From Arthrobacter sp. PAMC 25486 (GTDB taxonomy: Bacteria > Actinomycetota > Actinomycetes > Actinomycetales > Micrococcaceae): a stretch of 64,000 nucleotides of DNA. Under the pieces are notes generated by a model. The model was not told the origin of the DNA and did no database searches. It was given only the letters and a program-made list of their open reading frames with translations. The stretch spans positions 868,001 to 932,000 of the forward strand of contig NZ_CP007595.1 of NCBI RefSeq assembly GCF_000785535.1. Reading direction: 5' to 3'. A program made the position numbers and the translations under genes. This document shows, in pieces, positions 9,029-20,352 of the stretch (position 1 is the stretch's first letter; each line of letters starts with the position of its first letter).

Positions 9029-9844
9029 CTAGGCTTGCGCGGCCGCGTCCACGGCCCCGCCATAGCGCCTGTCCCGGCGCGCATACTCGTCGACGGCAGC
9101 CCAGAGCGTGCGACGGTCGACATCGGGCCACATGGTGTCCATGAAGATGAACTCCGCGTAGGCGGACTGCCACAGCATGAAGTTTGAAAGGCGCTGCTCT
9201 CCGCTGGAGCGCAGGAACAGATCAACATCGGGCGCCTCGGGCACGTACAGGTACTTCTGCACGGTCTTCTCGGTGACCGACTTCGGGTTCAGCCGTCCGG
9301 CCGCAACATCGGCGGCGAGGGCCGCAACGGCGTCGGCAATTTCGGCACGGCCGCCGTAATTAACACACATGGTCAAGGTAATAACGTCATTGTCCTTGGT
9401 GTGCTCCTGAGCTTCCTCCAGCTCCCTGATCACCGAGCCCCACAGCTTGGGTCGGCGCCCGGCCCATCGAATACGTACACCCCACGCGTCGAGTTGGTCA
9501 CGCTGGCGTCTTAATACATCCTTGTTAAATCCCATGAGGAAGCGCACCTCTTCGGGTGAACGCTTCCAGTTCTCGGTGGAGAAGGCGTAGACGCTGACGT
9601 ACTTGATGCCCATTTCAATGGCACCCGCCATGACGTCCAGCAGTGCCGGCTCACCGGCTTTGTGACCTTCCACCCGGGGCAGGCCACGCTGGTTGGCCCA
9701 CCGGCCGTTGCCGTCCATGACAATAGCAACATGGGCTGGCACAAGCTCGCTCTGAATGGCGGGAACTGTGACCCCTGAGGGGTGCGGCCAGGGCGCCACC
9801 ACCGGCGGTTTGGATTTACTGCGGCTGCTACGTTTGACGGCCAT
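9029..9844 (-). CDS. uppS: Isoprenyl transferase (undecaprenyl diphosphate synthase family)
   Basis: Cis-prenyltransferase that extends allylic diphosphates with isopentenyl diphosphate to make the lipid carrier for cell-wall synthesis. The 271-residue protein shows all family motifs: VMDGNGRWA (catalytic Asp), [16 protein letters not shown], the basic [22 protein letters not shown] block, and FMDTMWPD near the end. It sits six bases after recO on the same strand, an arrangement common in actinobacteria. Product chain length (decaprenyl or undecaprenyl) cannot be told. Confidence 0.95.
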   Translation of the reverse strand: MAVKRSSRSKSKPPVVAPWPHPSGVTVPAIQSELVPAHVAIVMDGNGRWANQRGLPRVEGHKAGEPALLDVMAGAIEMGIKYVSVYAFSTENWKRSPEEVRFLMGFNKDVLRRQRDQLDAWGVRIRWAGRRPKLWGSVIRELEEAQEHTKDNDVITLTMCVNYGGRAEIADAVAALAADVAAGRLNPKSVTEKTVQKYLYVPEAPDVDLFLRSSGEQRLSNFMLWQSAYAEFIFMDTMWPDVDRRTLWAAVDEYARRDRRYGGAVDAAAQA

Positions 9845-9850
9845 TGTTGT

Positions 9851-10603
9851 TTACACACGCTCCACAAGTTTCAGGGAACGCACCGTGCGTTCCAAATGCC
9901 ATTGCACATATCCTGCCACCAAACCTGCAGCCTCACGCCGATGAATGGGCGCGGAGGAATCGGCGCCCGCCCAGTCACCGCTGAGCAGGCTGCCAAGCAA
10001 CATCATGGTTTCAGGCGCCGGTGCCGGCGATCCTGGCGGGCGGCAGTTGTGGCAGACTGCACCGCCCAGGGACGCATTGAACGCCCCGTGGGGGCCGGGC
10101 TCACCGCAGCGGGCGCACTCGGAAAAGCTTGGTGCCCAGCCCGCGATTGACACGGCCCGCAAAAGGTAGGAGTCCAGGATCAGTTCCGCTGCGTGCGCGC
10201 CCCGGCTCAGGGAGCCCAGAGCCCCCACCAGCAGCAGGTAATGCGAGGTTGAGGTCTCCCCGTCAACATCTGTCAGCCGTTCGGCCGTTTCCGCCATGGC
10301 GGCGGCCACCACGTAGCGGTCATAGTTGGCGGCGATGGCGTCCCCATAACTGGCCCTGGCCACGGCCTGTGTGACGATGTCCAGGGAGCGGCCCTTGACC
10401 AGTTGCAGGTCGGCCACCATGAAGGGTTCCAGCCGGGCGCCGAATTTGCTGCTCGTGCGGCGCACACCCTTGGCCACGGCGCGCAGCTGCCCGTGGTGGT
10501 GCGTCAGCAGCGTGATGATCCTGTCTGCCTCGCCCAGCTTGTGGGTGCGCAGCACCACAGCATCGTCCCTATAGGTGCGGGAGGCAAAAGATCGATTGGA
10601 CAC
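9851..10603 (-). CDS. recO: DNA repair protein RecO
   Basis: RecF-pathway mediator that binds single-stranded DNA and helps load RecA. The 250-residue protein has the N-terminal OB fold ([19 protein letters not shown]), a helical core, and a C-terminal four-cysteine zinc finger (CARCG ... CHNC). The start is GTG at 10601-10603, with GGAGGG directly abutting it, so initiation may be weak or leaderless. It is co-transcribed with uppS. Confidence 0.94.
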   Translation of the reverse strand: MSNRSFASRTYRDDAVVLRTHKLGEADRIITLLTHHHGQLRAVAKGVRRTSSKFGARLEPFMVADLQLVKGRSLDIVTQAVARASYGDAIAANYDRYVVAAAMAETAERLTDVDGETSTSHYLLLVGALGSLSRGAHAAELILDSYLLRAVSIAGWAPSFSECARCGEPGPHGAFNASLGGAVCHNCRPPGSPAPAPETMMLLGSLLSGDWAGADSSAPIHRREAAGLVAGYVQWHLERTVRSLKLVERV

Positions 10604-10674
10604 CCCTCCATTGTCCCATCATTGCCCCGCTTGCCGGCACTGGCACACCGGCCGTTTGCGGCTGGGACACAAAA

Positions 10675-10714
10675 CACCCCGGCAGCAAACCATGGTTGGT
10701 TCGCTGCCGGGGTG
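10675..10714 (-). terminator. Intrinsic terminator of leuA
   Basis: An 18-base arm at 10675-10692 pairs with 10697-10714 (one mismatch) around a TGGT loop. Read on the minus strand the hairpin is followed by GTTTTGTGT. It lies between leuA and recO. Confidence 0.75.
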
Positions 10715-10747
10715 CGGGTGTGCGGGTGTGCGGGTGTGCGGGTGTGT
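10712..10747. repeat. Short tandem repeat, GTGCGGGT x 4.5
   Basis: Four perfect copies of the octamer GTGCGGGT (10712-10743) are followed by GTGT. The array lies between the leuA stop and its terminator hairpin. It is a slippage-prone microsatellite; no coding or operator role is visible. Confidence 0.85.
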
Positions 10748-10773
10748 CAGGCTTTCAGCGTGCCCGGTCTGCG

Positions 10774-12612
<1,839 letters not shown>

Positions 12613-12622
12613 TCAACAGGTT

Positions 12623-12655
12623 CTAGGCCTCGCCGCGGCAGCTAAGGAGAAGCAT
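12623..12655 (-). promoter_or_regulatory. leuA leader peptide (attenuator)
   Basis: ATG at 12655 begins an 11-codon frame that reads M-L-L-L-S-C-R-G-E-A-stop, with three consecutive Leu codons (CTT CTC CTT). It ends 106 bases before the leuA start. TAGGGT about 20 bases upstream could be the -10 box. Leader-peptide control of leuA is established in actinobacteria. A clean terminator hairpin between the leader and leuA was not found by eye, so the mode (transcriptional or translational) is open. Confidence 0.65.
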
Positions 12656-12772
12656 TCCAGTGCGCACATTTTTACCCTAGCACGGCACGTAGGATGATGG
12701 TGAACGAACTCACGTTGCGGGTTTATGCCCGGTACGTAAAAACTGCTGACCCATGAAGGGGAACCGATTCTC

Positions 12773-14734
12773 TTGACCCATTCCGGTATCAACCTCGCCC
12801 ACATTGACCCAAACACCCGGCCTCAGGATGATTTGTTTGACCATGTCAACGGTGCCTGGCTGGAAGCGGAGGTGATTCCGGCGGACCGTGCCCTGACAGG
12901 TTCCTTCATCACCTTGCGCGATGACTCCGAGGCCGCTGTCAAGGCCATCATTGAACACGCCGGAGCAGAAGCGGACAGCGCAGGGGCGGCCAACCCCCTG
13001 GCTGCCAAGATCGGTGCACTCTACGCCGGGTTCATGGACGAGGCCGCCATCGACGCTGCCGGCGCGACCCCGCTGGCACAGAAGCTTGCCGCCATTGACG
13101 CGGCGGACTCCATCGACGCGCTGGCACGGCTCATGGGCGAGTTTGACCGCACGGGCGGCAGCACCTTGTTTGGCGCCTATGTAAATAACGACGCCGGAAA
13201 TCCGGACCGCGCGCTGCTGCACCTTTTCCAGGCCGGGCTGGGGCTCCCCGACGAGTCGTACTACCGCGAGGAAAAATTTGAGTCGGTGCGCACCGCGTAT
13301 GTGACACACGTGCAGACCATGCTGGAGCTTGCCGGCGTGTCCGATGCCGCCGCCAAGGCACCGCGTGTCATGGCGTTGGAGACCGAGATCGCGGCCACCC
13401 ACCTCGACAAGGTGTCATTGCGCGATCCGCAGAAGACCTACAACCTGATGGACCGTGCCGCAACGCTGGCGTTGCTGCCGGAGTTGGAACCCTGGCTGGA
13501 AGCCTTGGGCATCACTGCGGAGCAGAGCGCCGAGCTGGTTGTTGCAACACCCGGATTCTTCACCGGCCAGCAGGCACTGCTGGTGGCGGAGCGCTGCCCT
13601 GACTGGCAGGCCTGGCTGTCCATGCGCACCATCTCCAGCCTGGCTGGTTACCTGTCGCAGGACTTTGTTGACGCGAATTTCGCCTTCTACGGCACCACCC
13701 TGAGCGGCACCCCCGCCATCCGGGACCGCTGGAAGCGCGGGGTCGCCCTGGTCGAGGGTGTCCTGGGCGAGGCGGTGGGCGAACTCTACGTCGCGGAGCA
13801 CTTCCCCGAGTCCCACAAGGCGCACATGGAAAAGCTCGTCGCCAACCTGATCGAGGCCTACCGTTCCAGCATCAACGAGCTGGACTGGATGAGCAGCGGC
13901 ACCAAGGAAAAGGCACTTGAGAAGCTGGCTGCCTTCACACCCAAGATCGGTTACCCGGCCAAGTGGCGTGACTACTCCACCCTGGAGATTGTGGCCGGTG
14001 ACCTGCTGGGCAACATTGAGCGCAGCAACGCCTTTGAACTGGCCCGCCAGCTGGCCAAGATCGGCGCACCGATCGACAGGGAAGAGTGGCTCATGACACC
14101 CCAGACCGTCAACGCCTACTACAACCCCACCATGAACGAAGTGGTGTTCCCGGCCGCCATCCTGCAGCCTCCGTTCTTCGATGCCGAGGCCGACGACGCC
14201 GCCAACTATGGTGGCATCGGTGCCGTCATCGGTCACGAGATCGGGCACGGCTTTGACGACCAGGGCTCACAATTTGATGGCACGGGTGCCCTGCGCAACT
14301 GGTGGAGCGATGAGGACCGGGCAGCGTTTGAGAAGCTCACAGCAAAGCTCGTGGAGCAATACAACGACCTGTCACCCGCGGCCGCCCCCGGTGAGAAGGT
14401 CAACGGCGAGCTGACCTTGGGCGAGAACATTGGCGACCTTGGCGGCCTGGCCATCGGATTCAAGGCGTACCAACTGAGCCTGGACGGCGCGGAACCGGCA
14501 ATCATTGACGGGCTGACCGGGGCACAGCGCTTCTTTTATTCATGGGCTGAGTGCTGGCGCACCAAGATCCGCCCGGAAGAGGCACTGCGCCGGCTGACCA
14601 TTGACCCGCACTCCCCCGCCGAGCTGCGCTGCAATGCCGTGGTCAGCAATCTTGACGCCTTCCACGAGGCCTTCGAGACCACACCCAGCGACAAGATGTG
14701 GCGCGAACCTGCCGAACGCGTCAGCATCTGGTAG
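12773..14734 (+). CDS. M13-family zinc metallopeptidase (neprilysin/PepO-like)
   Basis: Zinc endopeptidase of the gluzincin M13 family. The 653-residue protein has the HEIGH zinc motif (His 488) in VIGHEIGHGFDDQG, the third ligand and catalytic Asp in GENIGDLGG (Glu 551), and the substrate motif NAYYNPTMNE. No signal peptide or membrane helix is seen, so it acts in the cytoplasm, as PepO does. The start is a TTG at 12773 preceded by AAGGGGAA; an ATG at 12753 is in another frame with an early stop. It is divergent from leuA and convergent with the LCP gene. Confidence 0.92.
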   Translation: MTHSGINLAHIDPNTRPQDDLFDHVNGAWLEAEVIPADRALTGSFITLRDDSEAAVKAIIEHAGAEADSAGAANPLAAKIGALYAGFMDEAAIDAAGATPLAQKLAAIDAADSIDALARLMGEFDRTGGSTLFGAYVNNDAGNPDRALLHLFQAGLGLPDESYYREEKFESVRTAYVTHVQTMLELAGVSDAAAKAPRVMALETEIAATHLDKVSLRDPQKTYNLMDRAATLALLPELEPWLEALGITAEQSAELVVATPGFFTGQQALLVAERCPDWQAWLSMRTISSLAGYLSQDFVDANFAFYGTTLSGTPAIRDRWKRGVALVEGVLGEAVGELYVAEHFPESHKAHMEKLVANLIEAYRSSINELDWMSSGTKEKALEKLAAFTPKIGYPAKWRDYSTLEIVAGDLLGNIERSNAFELARQLAKIGAPIDREEWLMTPQTVNAYYNPTMNEVVFPAAILQPPFFDAEADDAANYGGIGAVIGHEIGHGFDDQGSQFDGTGALRNWWSDEDRAAFEKLTAKLVEQYNDLSPAAAPGEKVNGELTLGENIGDLGGLAIGFKAYQLSLDGAEPAIIDGLTGAQRFFYSWAECWRTKIRPEEALRRLTIDPHSPAELRCNAVVSNLDAFHEAFETTPSDKMWREPAERVSIW

Positions 14735-14762
14735 CAGTGACGGTGGCGAACAACTAAAACAA

Positions 14763-14802
14763 ATGGCAATGGCGACCCGGATCCCCGGGCCGCCATTGCC
14801 AT
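14763..14802. terminator. Bidirectional terminator between M13 peptidase and LCP genes
   Basis: A perfect 12-bp stem, ATGGCAATGGCG (14763-14774) with CGCCATTGCCAT (14791-14802), encloses a second GC-rich stem, CCCGG/CCGGG. Both genes converge on it. Confidence 0.75.
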
Positions 14803-14820
14803 CACTGTCCAACCACAAGG

Positions 14821-16398
14821 TCAGCGCGGGTACATGTCCGGGTTGACGGTCAGGCACTGGCCGGGTTGATCGGCCGTACTGGAGACAATTTTCTCCGGGA
14901 CCACCGTGGTGCCGTATTCGGTGCCGGACACCCAGTCGCTGCCCACCAGCAGGCGCACGCCAACAATGGTCGGGTCGGAGACCACGGCCGTTTCGGGCAG
15001 CTTGAACAGGGCCGCAACATCGGCGGCAACATCGGCCATGTCGGCACCGTAAAGCACCCGGGTTTGCGCCTCCGCCGGCACGTCACCCACGCTGAAGGTG
15101 TTGGTGAAGCCGTCAGCGGCCAGCAGCTGGATGAGTTCCATGCTCCGGCCCACCAGGGATGAGGCGTTGGCGATGGATATCGGCTGGAGTGCCTTATCGT
15201 AGGCCGGGACTTCGGTGGCCGGGTCCGTGGCCGGATCAGTTTCTGCACCGGGCGTTTCCGTGCCGGGGGTTTCCTCCGGGGCCGCGGGCTCCGGCGTGAG
15301 CGAGGTGCCATTGCGCAGGGCGGCAAAGAATTGTGCGGCGTCTGGCTCCAAAAGCTGGACCTTGTTGTTGTCGCCCACGTACGCCGCAGTGGGAACTGTG
15401 ACAAACGCCACCTGGGCAAGATCAATCTTTGCCAGGCGCGTGGCAATGCCCACCATGGAGGGAATGTTGGCCAGGCCCTGGTCGATGGTCAGGTTCCTTG
15501 TGACCACGTCGGCCAGGTTATACAGTTTGGGCAGGTTGGTCAGGGTGCCTTCGCTCTTGACCTTGCGGATCATGGAGCCGAGGAAATACTGCTGGGCCTG
15601 GATGCGGGAAAGGTCACTGGCATCACCGAATGAATGGCGGGTGCGCAGGAACTGCAAGGCTTGTTCCCCCGAAATCCAACTGTTGCCTGCTGGCAGCACC
15701 AGCCCTGACCCTGGGTTGTCATTCAGAGCGTGGTCGATGCATACTTCCACGCCACCTAGGGCTGTTGAGAGTTCCTTCACGGCGGTGAAGTCGGCCAGCA
15801 TGAAGTGGTCGATGGTCAGCCCGGTGATGTCATTGATCGCCGCAACGGTGCATCCCGGCCCCGCCTGAAGGGAGGCGTTGAGCTGGCCCGCCAACGACCC
15901 TGCGATGACGCCGTTGCCGTCGGCACTCTTGCAGTCCGGGATGGGGACCATCAAATCGCGTGGAAAACTGGTGACGGAGACGCGGCTGTTGTCGGCTGAA
16001 ATGTCCATCAGCAGCATGACATCGGCGTTGCCCTCGCCGGTGGAGTCATCGGCCGTACCGTACTCGCTGTTGGCTCCGGCTCGGGTGTCGGTGCCCATGA
16101 TCAGGATCTGCAACGAGCCTGTCTGCTCGGCCTGCGGCTGGTTGGAGGACTTGTTGCCGATCCCCACGTTTAGTTCTGCCGTGGTCACGTTGGTCTGCAG
16201 CTTGTAAAACAGCAGGCCTGCGGTTCCCAGACCGAGCACCACGACGGCCGAGAGCGTCAGTGCCGTGATCCGCAGCCACAGTGAGGGCTTCTTCGCCGGC
16301 TTGAAGTGCCTGCCGACCGGCCCTGCTGAGCTGCGGGGTCCACTGCGTGGGGTGCTGGCAGCTTTCGCTTGCCCCGTTTCGGCACGGCGACGCCCCAT
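14821..16398 (-). CDS. LytR-CpsA-Psr (LCP) family cell-wall glycopolymer ligase
   Basis: Membrane-anchored phosphotransferase family that attaches glycopolymers from lipid carriers to peptidoglycan. From ATG 16398 (AAAGG 8 bases before) the protein has 525 residues: a basic N-terminus, one membrane helix (about 45-70), the extracellular LCP core (MGTDTRAG; VTSFPRDLMV; FLRTRHSFGDASDLSRIQAQQYFL with the catalytic Arg cluster), a Pro/Thr/Glu linker, and a C-terminal LytR_C domain. TTG/GTG starts 15-21 bases upstream are possible. The exact polymer is unknown. Confidence 0.92.
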   Translation of the reverse strand: MGRRRAETGQAKAASTPRSGPRSSAGPVGRHFKPAKKPSLWLRITALTLSAVVVLGLGTAGLLFYKLQTNVTTAELNVGIGNKSSNQPQAEQTGSLQILIMGTDTRAGANSEYGTADDSTGEGNADVMLLMDISADNSRVSVTSFPRDLMVPIPDCKSADGNGVIAGSLAGQLNASLQAGPGCTVAAINDITGLTIDHFMLADFTAVKELSTALGGVEVCIDHALNDNPGSGLVLPAGNSWISGEQALQFLRTRHSFGDASDLSRIQAQQYFLGSMIRKVKSEGTLTNLPKLYNLADVVTRNLTIDQGLANIPSMVGIATRLAKIDLAQVAFVTVPTAAYVGDNNKVQLLEPDAAQFFAALRNGTSLTPEPAAPEETPGTETPGAETDPATDPATEVPAYDKALQPISIANASSLVGRSMELIQLLAADGFTNTFSVGDVPAEAQTRVLYGADMADVAADVAALFKLPETAVVSDPTIVGVRLLVGSDWVSGTEYGTTVVPEKIVSSTADQPGQCLTVNPDMYPR

Positions 16399-16493
16399 GG
16401 ATGAACCTTTCACAGACAATAATGACTTTGACGAGTTTAGCGAGCAAAACTGGGAACATCCCCAACGCCGCGCGCTACCCCGACAGTTGTGGC

Positions 16494-17459
16494 TTAGAAG
16501 CCCAGCTTGACCAGCTGCTTGGGATCACGCTGCCAGTCCTTGGCGACCTTCACGTGCAGGTCCAGGTAAATCTTAGTGCCCAGCAGCGCCTCAATGCCCT
16601 TGCGTGCATTGGTGCCCACCTCGCGCAGCCTGGCGCCTCCCTTGCCGATGATGATGGCCTTCTGGGAAGGCCGTTCAACGTAAAGGTTCACCCGCACATC
16701 CAGCAGCGGATTGTCCTCGCTACGCCCCTCTCGGGGGATGATCTCCTCCACCACAACCGCCAGGGAGTGTGGCAGTTCATCCCGCACACCTTCCAGGGCT
16801 GCCTCACGGATCAGCTCCGCAACCATGACGGCTTCGGGCTCATCCGTGAGTTCGCCGTCGGGATAGAGCGCTGGTGACAGCGGCAGGTAGTCGGCAAATA
16901 CCTTCGCCAGCGTTTCAACCTGGAAATCCTCCACGGCGGAGACAGGCACGACGGCGGCAAATCCCCTTTCGCCGATGACCTCCCGGCCCAGCTTCTCAAC
17001 AGCTATGAGCTGGTCCGTCACCGCCTGCCGGTCGACCGTGTCAGTTTTGGTCACAATGGCAATGACCGGCTTGTTGCCCACGTTGCCCAGCTGTGCTGCG
17101 ATGTAGCGGTCACCGGGGCCGATCTTTTCGTTGGCGGGCAGGCAGAAGCCGATGACATCCACTTCCGACAGCGTGTCCGCAACGAGGTCGTTCAGGCGCT
17201 TACCCAGCAATGTCCGGGGCCTGTGCAGTCCGGGGGTGTCCACCAGGACCAGCTGGAAGTTGTCCCTGTGGACGATTCCGCGAATCGTGTGCCGGGTGGT
17301 TTGCGGCTTCGCGGAGGTGATGGCCACCTTCTGCCCCACGAGCGCATTGGTCAATGTTGACTTGCCCGCATTGGGGCGGCCTGCAAGAACGGCAAAACCT
17401 GCGCGGAAGTCATCGCCCTTGCTTTCAATCAGGCCGGACTTGCCCTTGTTCTTACTCAT
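16494..17459 (-). CDS. era: GTPase Era
   Basis: Essential GTPase in 30S assembly and 16S rRNA 3'-end maturation. The 321-residue protein carries G1 GRPNAGKST (27-35), G3 DTPGLH, G4 TKTD, and a C-terminal KH domain with the IIGKGGARL RNA-binding loop. The ATG overlaps the end of the upstream CBS-domain gene by 8 bases, so it is the last gene of the phoH-ybeY-corC-era line and is translationally coupled. A longer upstream frame to 17810 is an artefact inside the neighbouring gene. Confidence 0.97.
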   Translation of the reverse strand: MSKNKGKSGLIESKGDDFRAGFAVLAGRPNAGKSTLTNALVGQKVAITSAKPQTTRHTIRGIVHRDNFQLVLVDTPGLHRPRTLLGKRLNDLVADTLSEVDVIGFCLPANEKIGPGDRYIAAQLGNVGNKPVIAIVTKTDTVDRQAVTDQLIAVEKLGREVIGERGFAAVVPVSAVEDFQVETLAKVFADYLPLSPALYPDGELTDEPEAVMVAELIREAALEGVRDELPHSLAVVVEEIIPREGRSEDNPLLDVRVNLYVERPSQKAIIIGKGGARLREVGTNARKGIEALLGTKIYLDLHVKVAKDWQRDPKQLVKLGF

Positions 17460-18771
17460 GATCGCTCCTGTGTTGCTGCTCGGTGGGGGTCTTAATGGCC
17501 GTACTGTCATTCTCGGCTGGTTCAATGGCGCTGGCAATGAGGTGGCTGACCCGGTTGGGTGAACCTTCAATTCTCTGGGCCACCAGCAAGATGCCGTTGA
17601 CCTCCACACTGTTGCCGACGGAGGGAATCCTGCCCAGGTGTTTGGCGAGCAAGCCGCCTGCCGTGTCCACTTCGTCGTCGTCAATGTCTTTGCCGAAGAG
17701 TTCCCCCAGCTCATCGATGGCCATGCGGGCCTTGACGAGATATCTGCCGTCGGGCAGTTTTTGTACCTCTGGTGAAACCTGGTCGTACTCGTCGGCGATT
17801 TCGCCGACAATTTCCTCGATCAAATCTTCCAGTGTCACAAGCCCGGCGGTACCGCCGTACTCGTCCACAACGATGGCGAAATGGGTGGATTCGCGTTGCA
17901 GTTCCTTCAGGAGGTCGGCGACAGTTTTGGATTCCGGCACGTAGCGGACGCTTCTTGCCAGCTGCTCCACCTTGGGCGCTTCCTCGTGGTCCCCAAGCCT
18001 GTGCAGCGTGGCAACAACATCCTTCAGGTACAGCACGCCAAGAATATGGTCGGTGCTCTCGCCTATGACGGGGATGCGGGAGTACCCTGAGCGCAGGAAA
18101 ATTTCCAGTGCATCCTCAAGGGCGCCGCCCTGGTCAACGCTGATGATTTCCGTGCGCGGCACCATGACGGCGCGCACCATGGTTTCGCCCAGGTCAAAGA
18201 CACTGTGAATCAGTTCTGCTTCATCGTCTTCGATCATGTCCGCTTCACTGGCACGGTCAACGAATTCGCGGAATTCCTCTTCGCTGACAAAGGCGTCGTC
18301 ACTGCCCGTGGTGTCCTTGGCCAGCAACGAACCAAGCCGGATGAGCCATTCGGGGATGGGGCCCAGGATCCGCCGCAGCAGGTGCACCAACCAGGCGGAA
18401 CGCCCGATCAGTGCACTTGCATGCATCCTGCCCAGTCTGCGTGGGGAAACACCGACCAGCATGAATCCCAGGACAGCCATCACGACTGTGGCGATGAGAC
18501 CGGCAATCCATTCATTGCCCAACAAACCAACAAGGAAGATGGCAACAGCAACTGCGGCAGCCATTTCGGACCACACGCGCCAAAATCGCAGTGCGTTGAG
18601 GTGGACGGCGGGTTCTGCCAGCACTTTTTCCAGGGATGCGTGGCGGCCATGGGCAGCCACTGCCTCGGCATCATGGCGGGGAAAGAAACTCAAAGCTGAC
18701 TCGAGGGCGGCCATGAAGGCGGCGATGACAGTGAAGATCACTCCCATGACCGGTAAAGCAACAAGCGTCAC
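17452..18771 (-). CDS. Hemolysin/CorC-family protein (CNNM-CBS-CorC_HlyC)
   Basis: Membrane protein of the CNNM/MpfA type, linked in other bacteria to magnesium or cobalt efflux. The 439 residues hold an N-terminal DUF21/CNNM membrane domain with hydrophobic segments in the first about 140 residues, then a pair of CBS domains (MVPRTEIISVDQ ... SRIPVIGES ... LYLKDVV ... FAIVVDEYGGTAGLVTLEDLIEEIVGEI), then the CorC/HlyC transporter-associated domain. It starts 4 bases inside the ybeY stop and overlaps era at the end. The ion specificity is not known. Confidence 0.92.
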   Translation of the reverse strand: MTLVALPVMGVIFTVIAAFMAALESALSFFPRHDAEAVAAHGRHASLEKVLAEPAVHLNALRFWRVWSEMAAAVAVAIFLVGLLGNEWIAGLIATVVMAVLGFMLVGVSPRRLGRMHASALIGRSAWLVHLLRRILGPIPEWLIRLGSLLAKDTTGSDDAFVSEEEFREFVDRASEADMIEDDEAELIHSVFDLGETMVRAVMVPRTEIISVDQGGALEDALEIFLRSGYSRIPVIGESTDHILGVLYLKDVVATLHRLGDHEEAPKVEQLARSVRYVPESKTVADLLKELQRESTHFAIVVDEYGGTAGLVTLEDLIEEIVGEIADEYDQVSPEVQKLPDGRYLVKARMAIDELGELFGKDIDDDEVDTAGGLLAKHLGRIPSVGNSVEVNGILLVAQRIEGSPNRVSHLIASAIEPAENDSTAIKTPTEQQHRSDHE

Positions 18772-19241
18772 TTCATTGTCTCCCGCGGTGCTTCCTTGCC
18801 CAGGAAGCTGGAGAGCAGTTCACGCTGGAGGCCAAACATCTCTTCTTTTTCTTCCGGCTCGGCATGGTCGTAGCCCATAAGGTGCAGCATGCCGTGCGTG
18901 GTGAGGAGCAGGAGCTCCTCTTCCATGCTGTGGCCGGCCGCCTCGCCTTGTTCGGCGGCAACCACAGGGCACAGCACAATGTCGCCAAGCAGGCCGGGCG
19001 CTGTCGGGTTGGTTGCCGTTCCGGGGCGCAGCTCATCCATGGGGAAGGACAGCACGTCGGTGGGGCCCGGCTCGTCCATCCATTCGATGTGCAGTTTTTC
19101 CATGGTGGGCACGTCCGCGAGGATCACCGAAACTTCCGTTTGGGGGTGCACAAACATGGCGCCCAGGATGTGCTTGATCAGCCTGACGAGATCTTCCTGC
19201 GGCACCTCCACGCCGGATTCATTGTTAATTTCGATGCTCAT
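18768..19241 (-). CDS. ybeY: Endoribonuclease YbeY (rRNA maturation factor)
   Basis: Zinc-dependent endoribonuclease for 16S rRNA processing and ribosome quality control. The 157-residue protein has the signature HGMLHLMGYDH with the three zinc-binding histidines, and the preceding FPMDE and GDIVL strands. 4-base overlaps link it to phoH upstream and the CBS-domain gene downstream, a standard conserved operon. Confidence 0.96.
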   Translation of the reverse strand: MSIEINNESGVEVPQEDLVRLIKHILGAMFVHPQTEVSVILADVPTMEKLHIEWMDEPGPTDVLSFPMDELRPGTATNPTAPGLLGDIVLCPVVAAEQGEAAGHSMEEELLLLTTHGMLHLMGYDHAEPEEKEEMFGLQRELLSSFLGKEAPRETMK

Positions 19242-20311
19242 CGTGAGGTGCTGTCCTTAGGTGTCGTGGGGCTGGGATGTGCGTCGTCCCAGGAGTTGTA
19301 GGCGCTGACAATGGCCCCCACCAGGCGGTGGCGGACAACGTCGCTAGCGTCCAGGATTGAAAAATTGATGTCGTCGACGTCGTGCAGGATTTCCCTGACC
19401 ACCCGCAGCCCCGACTTGGTGCCGGAGGGCAGGTCGACCTGGGTGATGTCGCCGGTGACGACGATCTTGGAACCAAAGCCAAGACGTGTCAGGAACATTT
19501 TCATCTGTTCCGGCGTGGTGTTCTGTGCTTCATCCAAAATTATGAAGGCATCGTTGAGTGTCCGCCCGCGCATATACGCCAGTGGAGCAACTTCTATGGT
19601 GCCTGCCGCCATGAGCCTGGGGATGGTTTCGGGATCCATCATGTCGTGCAGGGCGTCGTACAGCGGGCGCAGATACGGGTCAATCTTGTCGTTGAGGGTT
19701 CCGGGCAGGAAGCCGAGGCGTTCCCCTGCCTCAACGGCCGGACGGGTCAGGATGATCCGGCTGACTTCCTTGTGCTGCAGCGCCTGGACGGCCTTGGCCA
19801 TGGCCAGGTACGTTTTTCCGGTGCCGGCCGGTCCTATGCCAAAAACCACGGTGTTGCGGTCGATGGCGTCAACATACTCTTTTTGGTTGGCCGTCTTGGG
19901 CCTGATGGTCCGTCCCCTGCTGGAGAGAATGTCATAGCTGAGTATGTCCACGGCAGGGGAATCCGGGCGGCTCTTGAGCATCGCCACCAATTGTTCCCAC
20001 ACGGCCGCATTCATGGTGTTGTTGCGGGCCACCATGCCGCGCGCTTCTTCCATAAGGTGCATGATGCGCGGAACCACGGAGGAAGGACCGGTCATGGTCA
20101 AGACATTGCCGCGTGCCAGAAAGCTGACATCGGGATAAAGGTTTTCAACAATCCGTAAACCTTCGTCTTCGGCACCAAGGGTAGCGACCATTTGCTCGGT
20201 GGAGAGAAAGTGCACCACTTCTGTACGCGTGCCGTCCACGGAATGCGGGAAGTGCCGCCCGGGCCCCTCATCGGGGTATGCATCAGGGCGGTGTGCTGTT
20301 GTCTCTGCCAT
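19238..20311 (-). CDS. PhoH-family ATPase (PhoH-like protein)
   Basis: Cytoplasmic P-loop ATPase of the PhoH family, usually found with YbeY and thought to work in RNA processing. It has the Walker A GPAGTGKT, the Walker B FIILDEAQN, and FLTRLGFGSKIVVTGD. ATG 20311 gives 357 residues; an in-frame GTG at 20353 would add 14 more and cannot be excluded. The AGGAGA at about 20341 is too far from the ATG to serve it. It is the first gene of the phoH-ybeY-corC-era run. A near-palindromic element lies just upstream. Confidence 0.93.
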   Translation of the reverse strand: MAETTAHRPDAYPDEGPGRHFPHSVDGTRTEVVHFLSTEQMVATLGAEDEGLRIVENLYPDVSFLARGNVLTMTGPSSVVPRIMHLMEEARGMVARNNTMNAAVWEQLVAMLKSRPDSPAVDILSYDILSSRGRTIRPKTANQKEYVDAIDRNTVVFGIGPAGTGKTYLAMAKAVQALQHKEVSRIILTRPAVEAGERLGFLPGTLNDKIDPYLRPLYDALHDMMDPETIPRLMAAGTIEVAPLAYMRGRTLNDAFIILDEAQNTTPEQMKMFLTRLGFGSKIVVTGDITQVDLPSGTKSGLRVVREILHDVDDINFSILDASDVVRHRLVGAIVSAYNSWDDAHPSPTTPKDSTSR

Positions 20312-20352
20312 AAGTTCGGCCTGGACCGGCCTGAAATCTCTCCTTGACGCCA

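Noticed and set aside
10712..10747. CRISPR-like array
   Set aside because: The units are contiguous 8-bp repeats with no spacers; it is a simple tandem repeat.
13415..14248. 277-codon leftward frame opposite the M13 peptidase
   Set aside because: Shadow of the peptidase gene, whose zinc motifs are intact on the plus strand.
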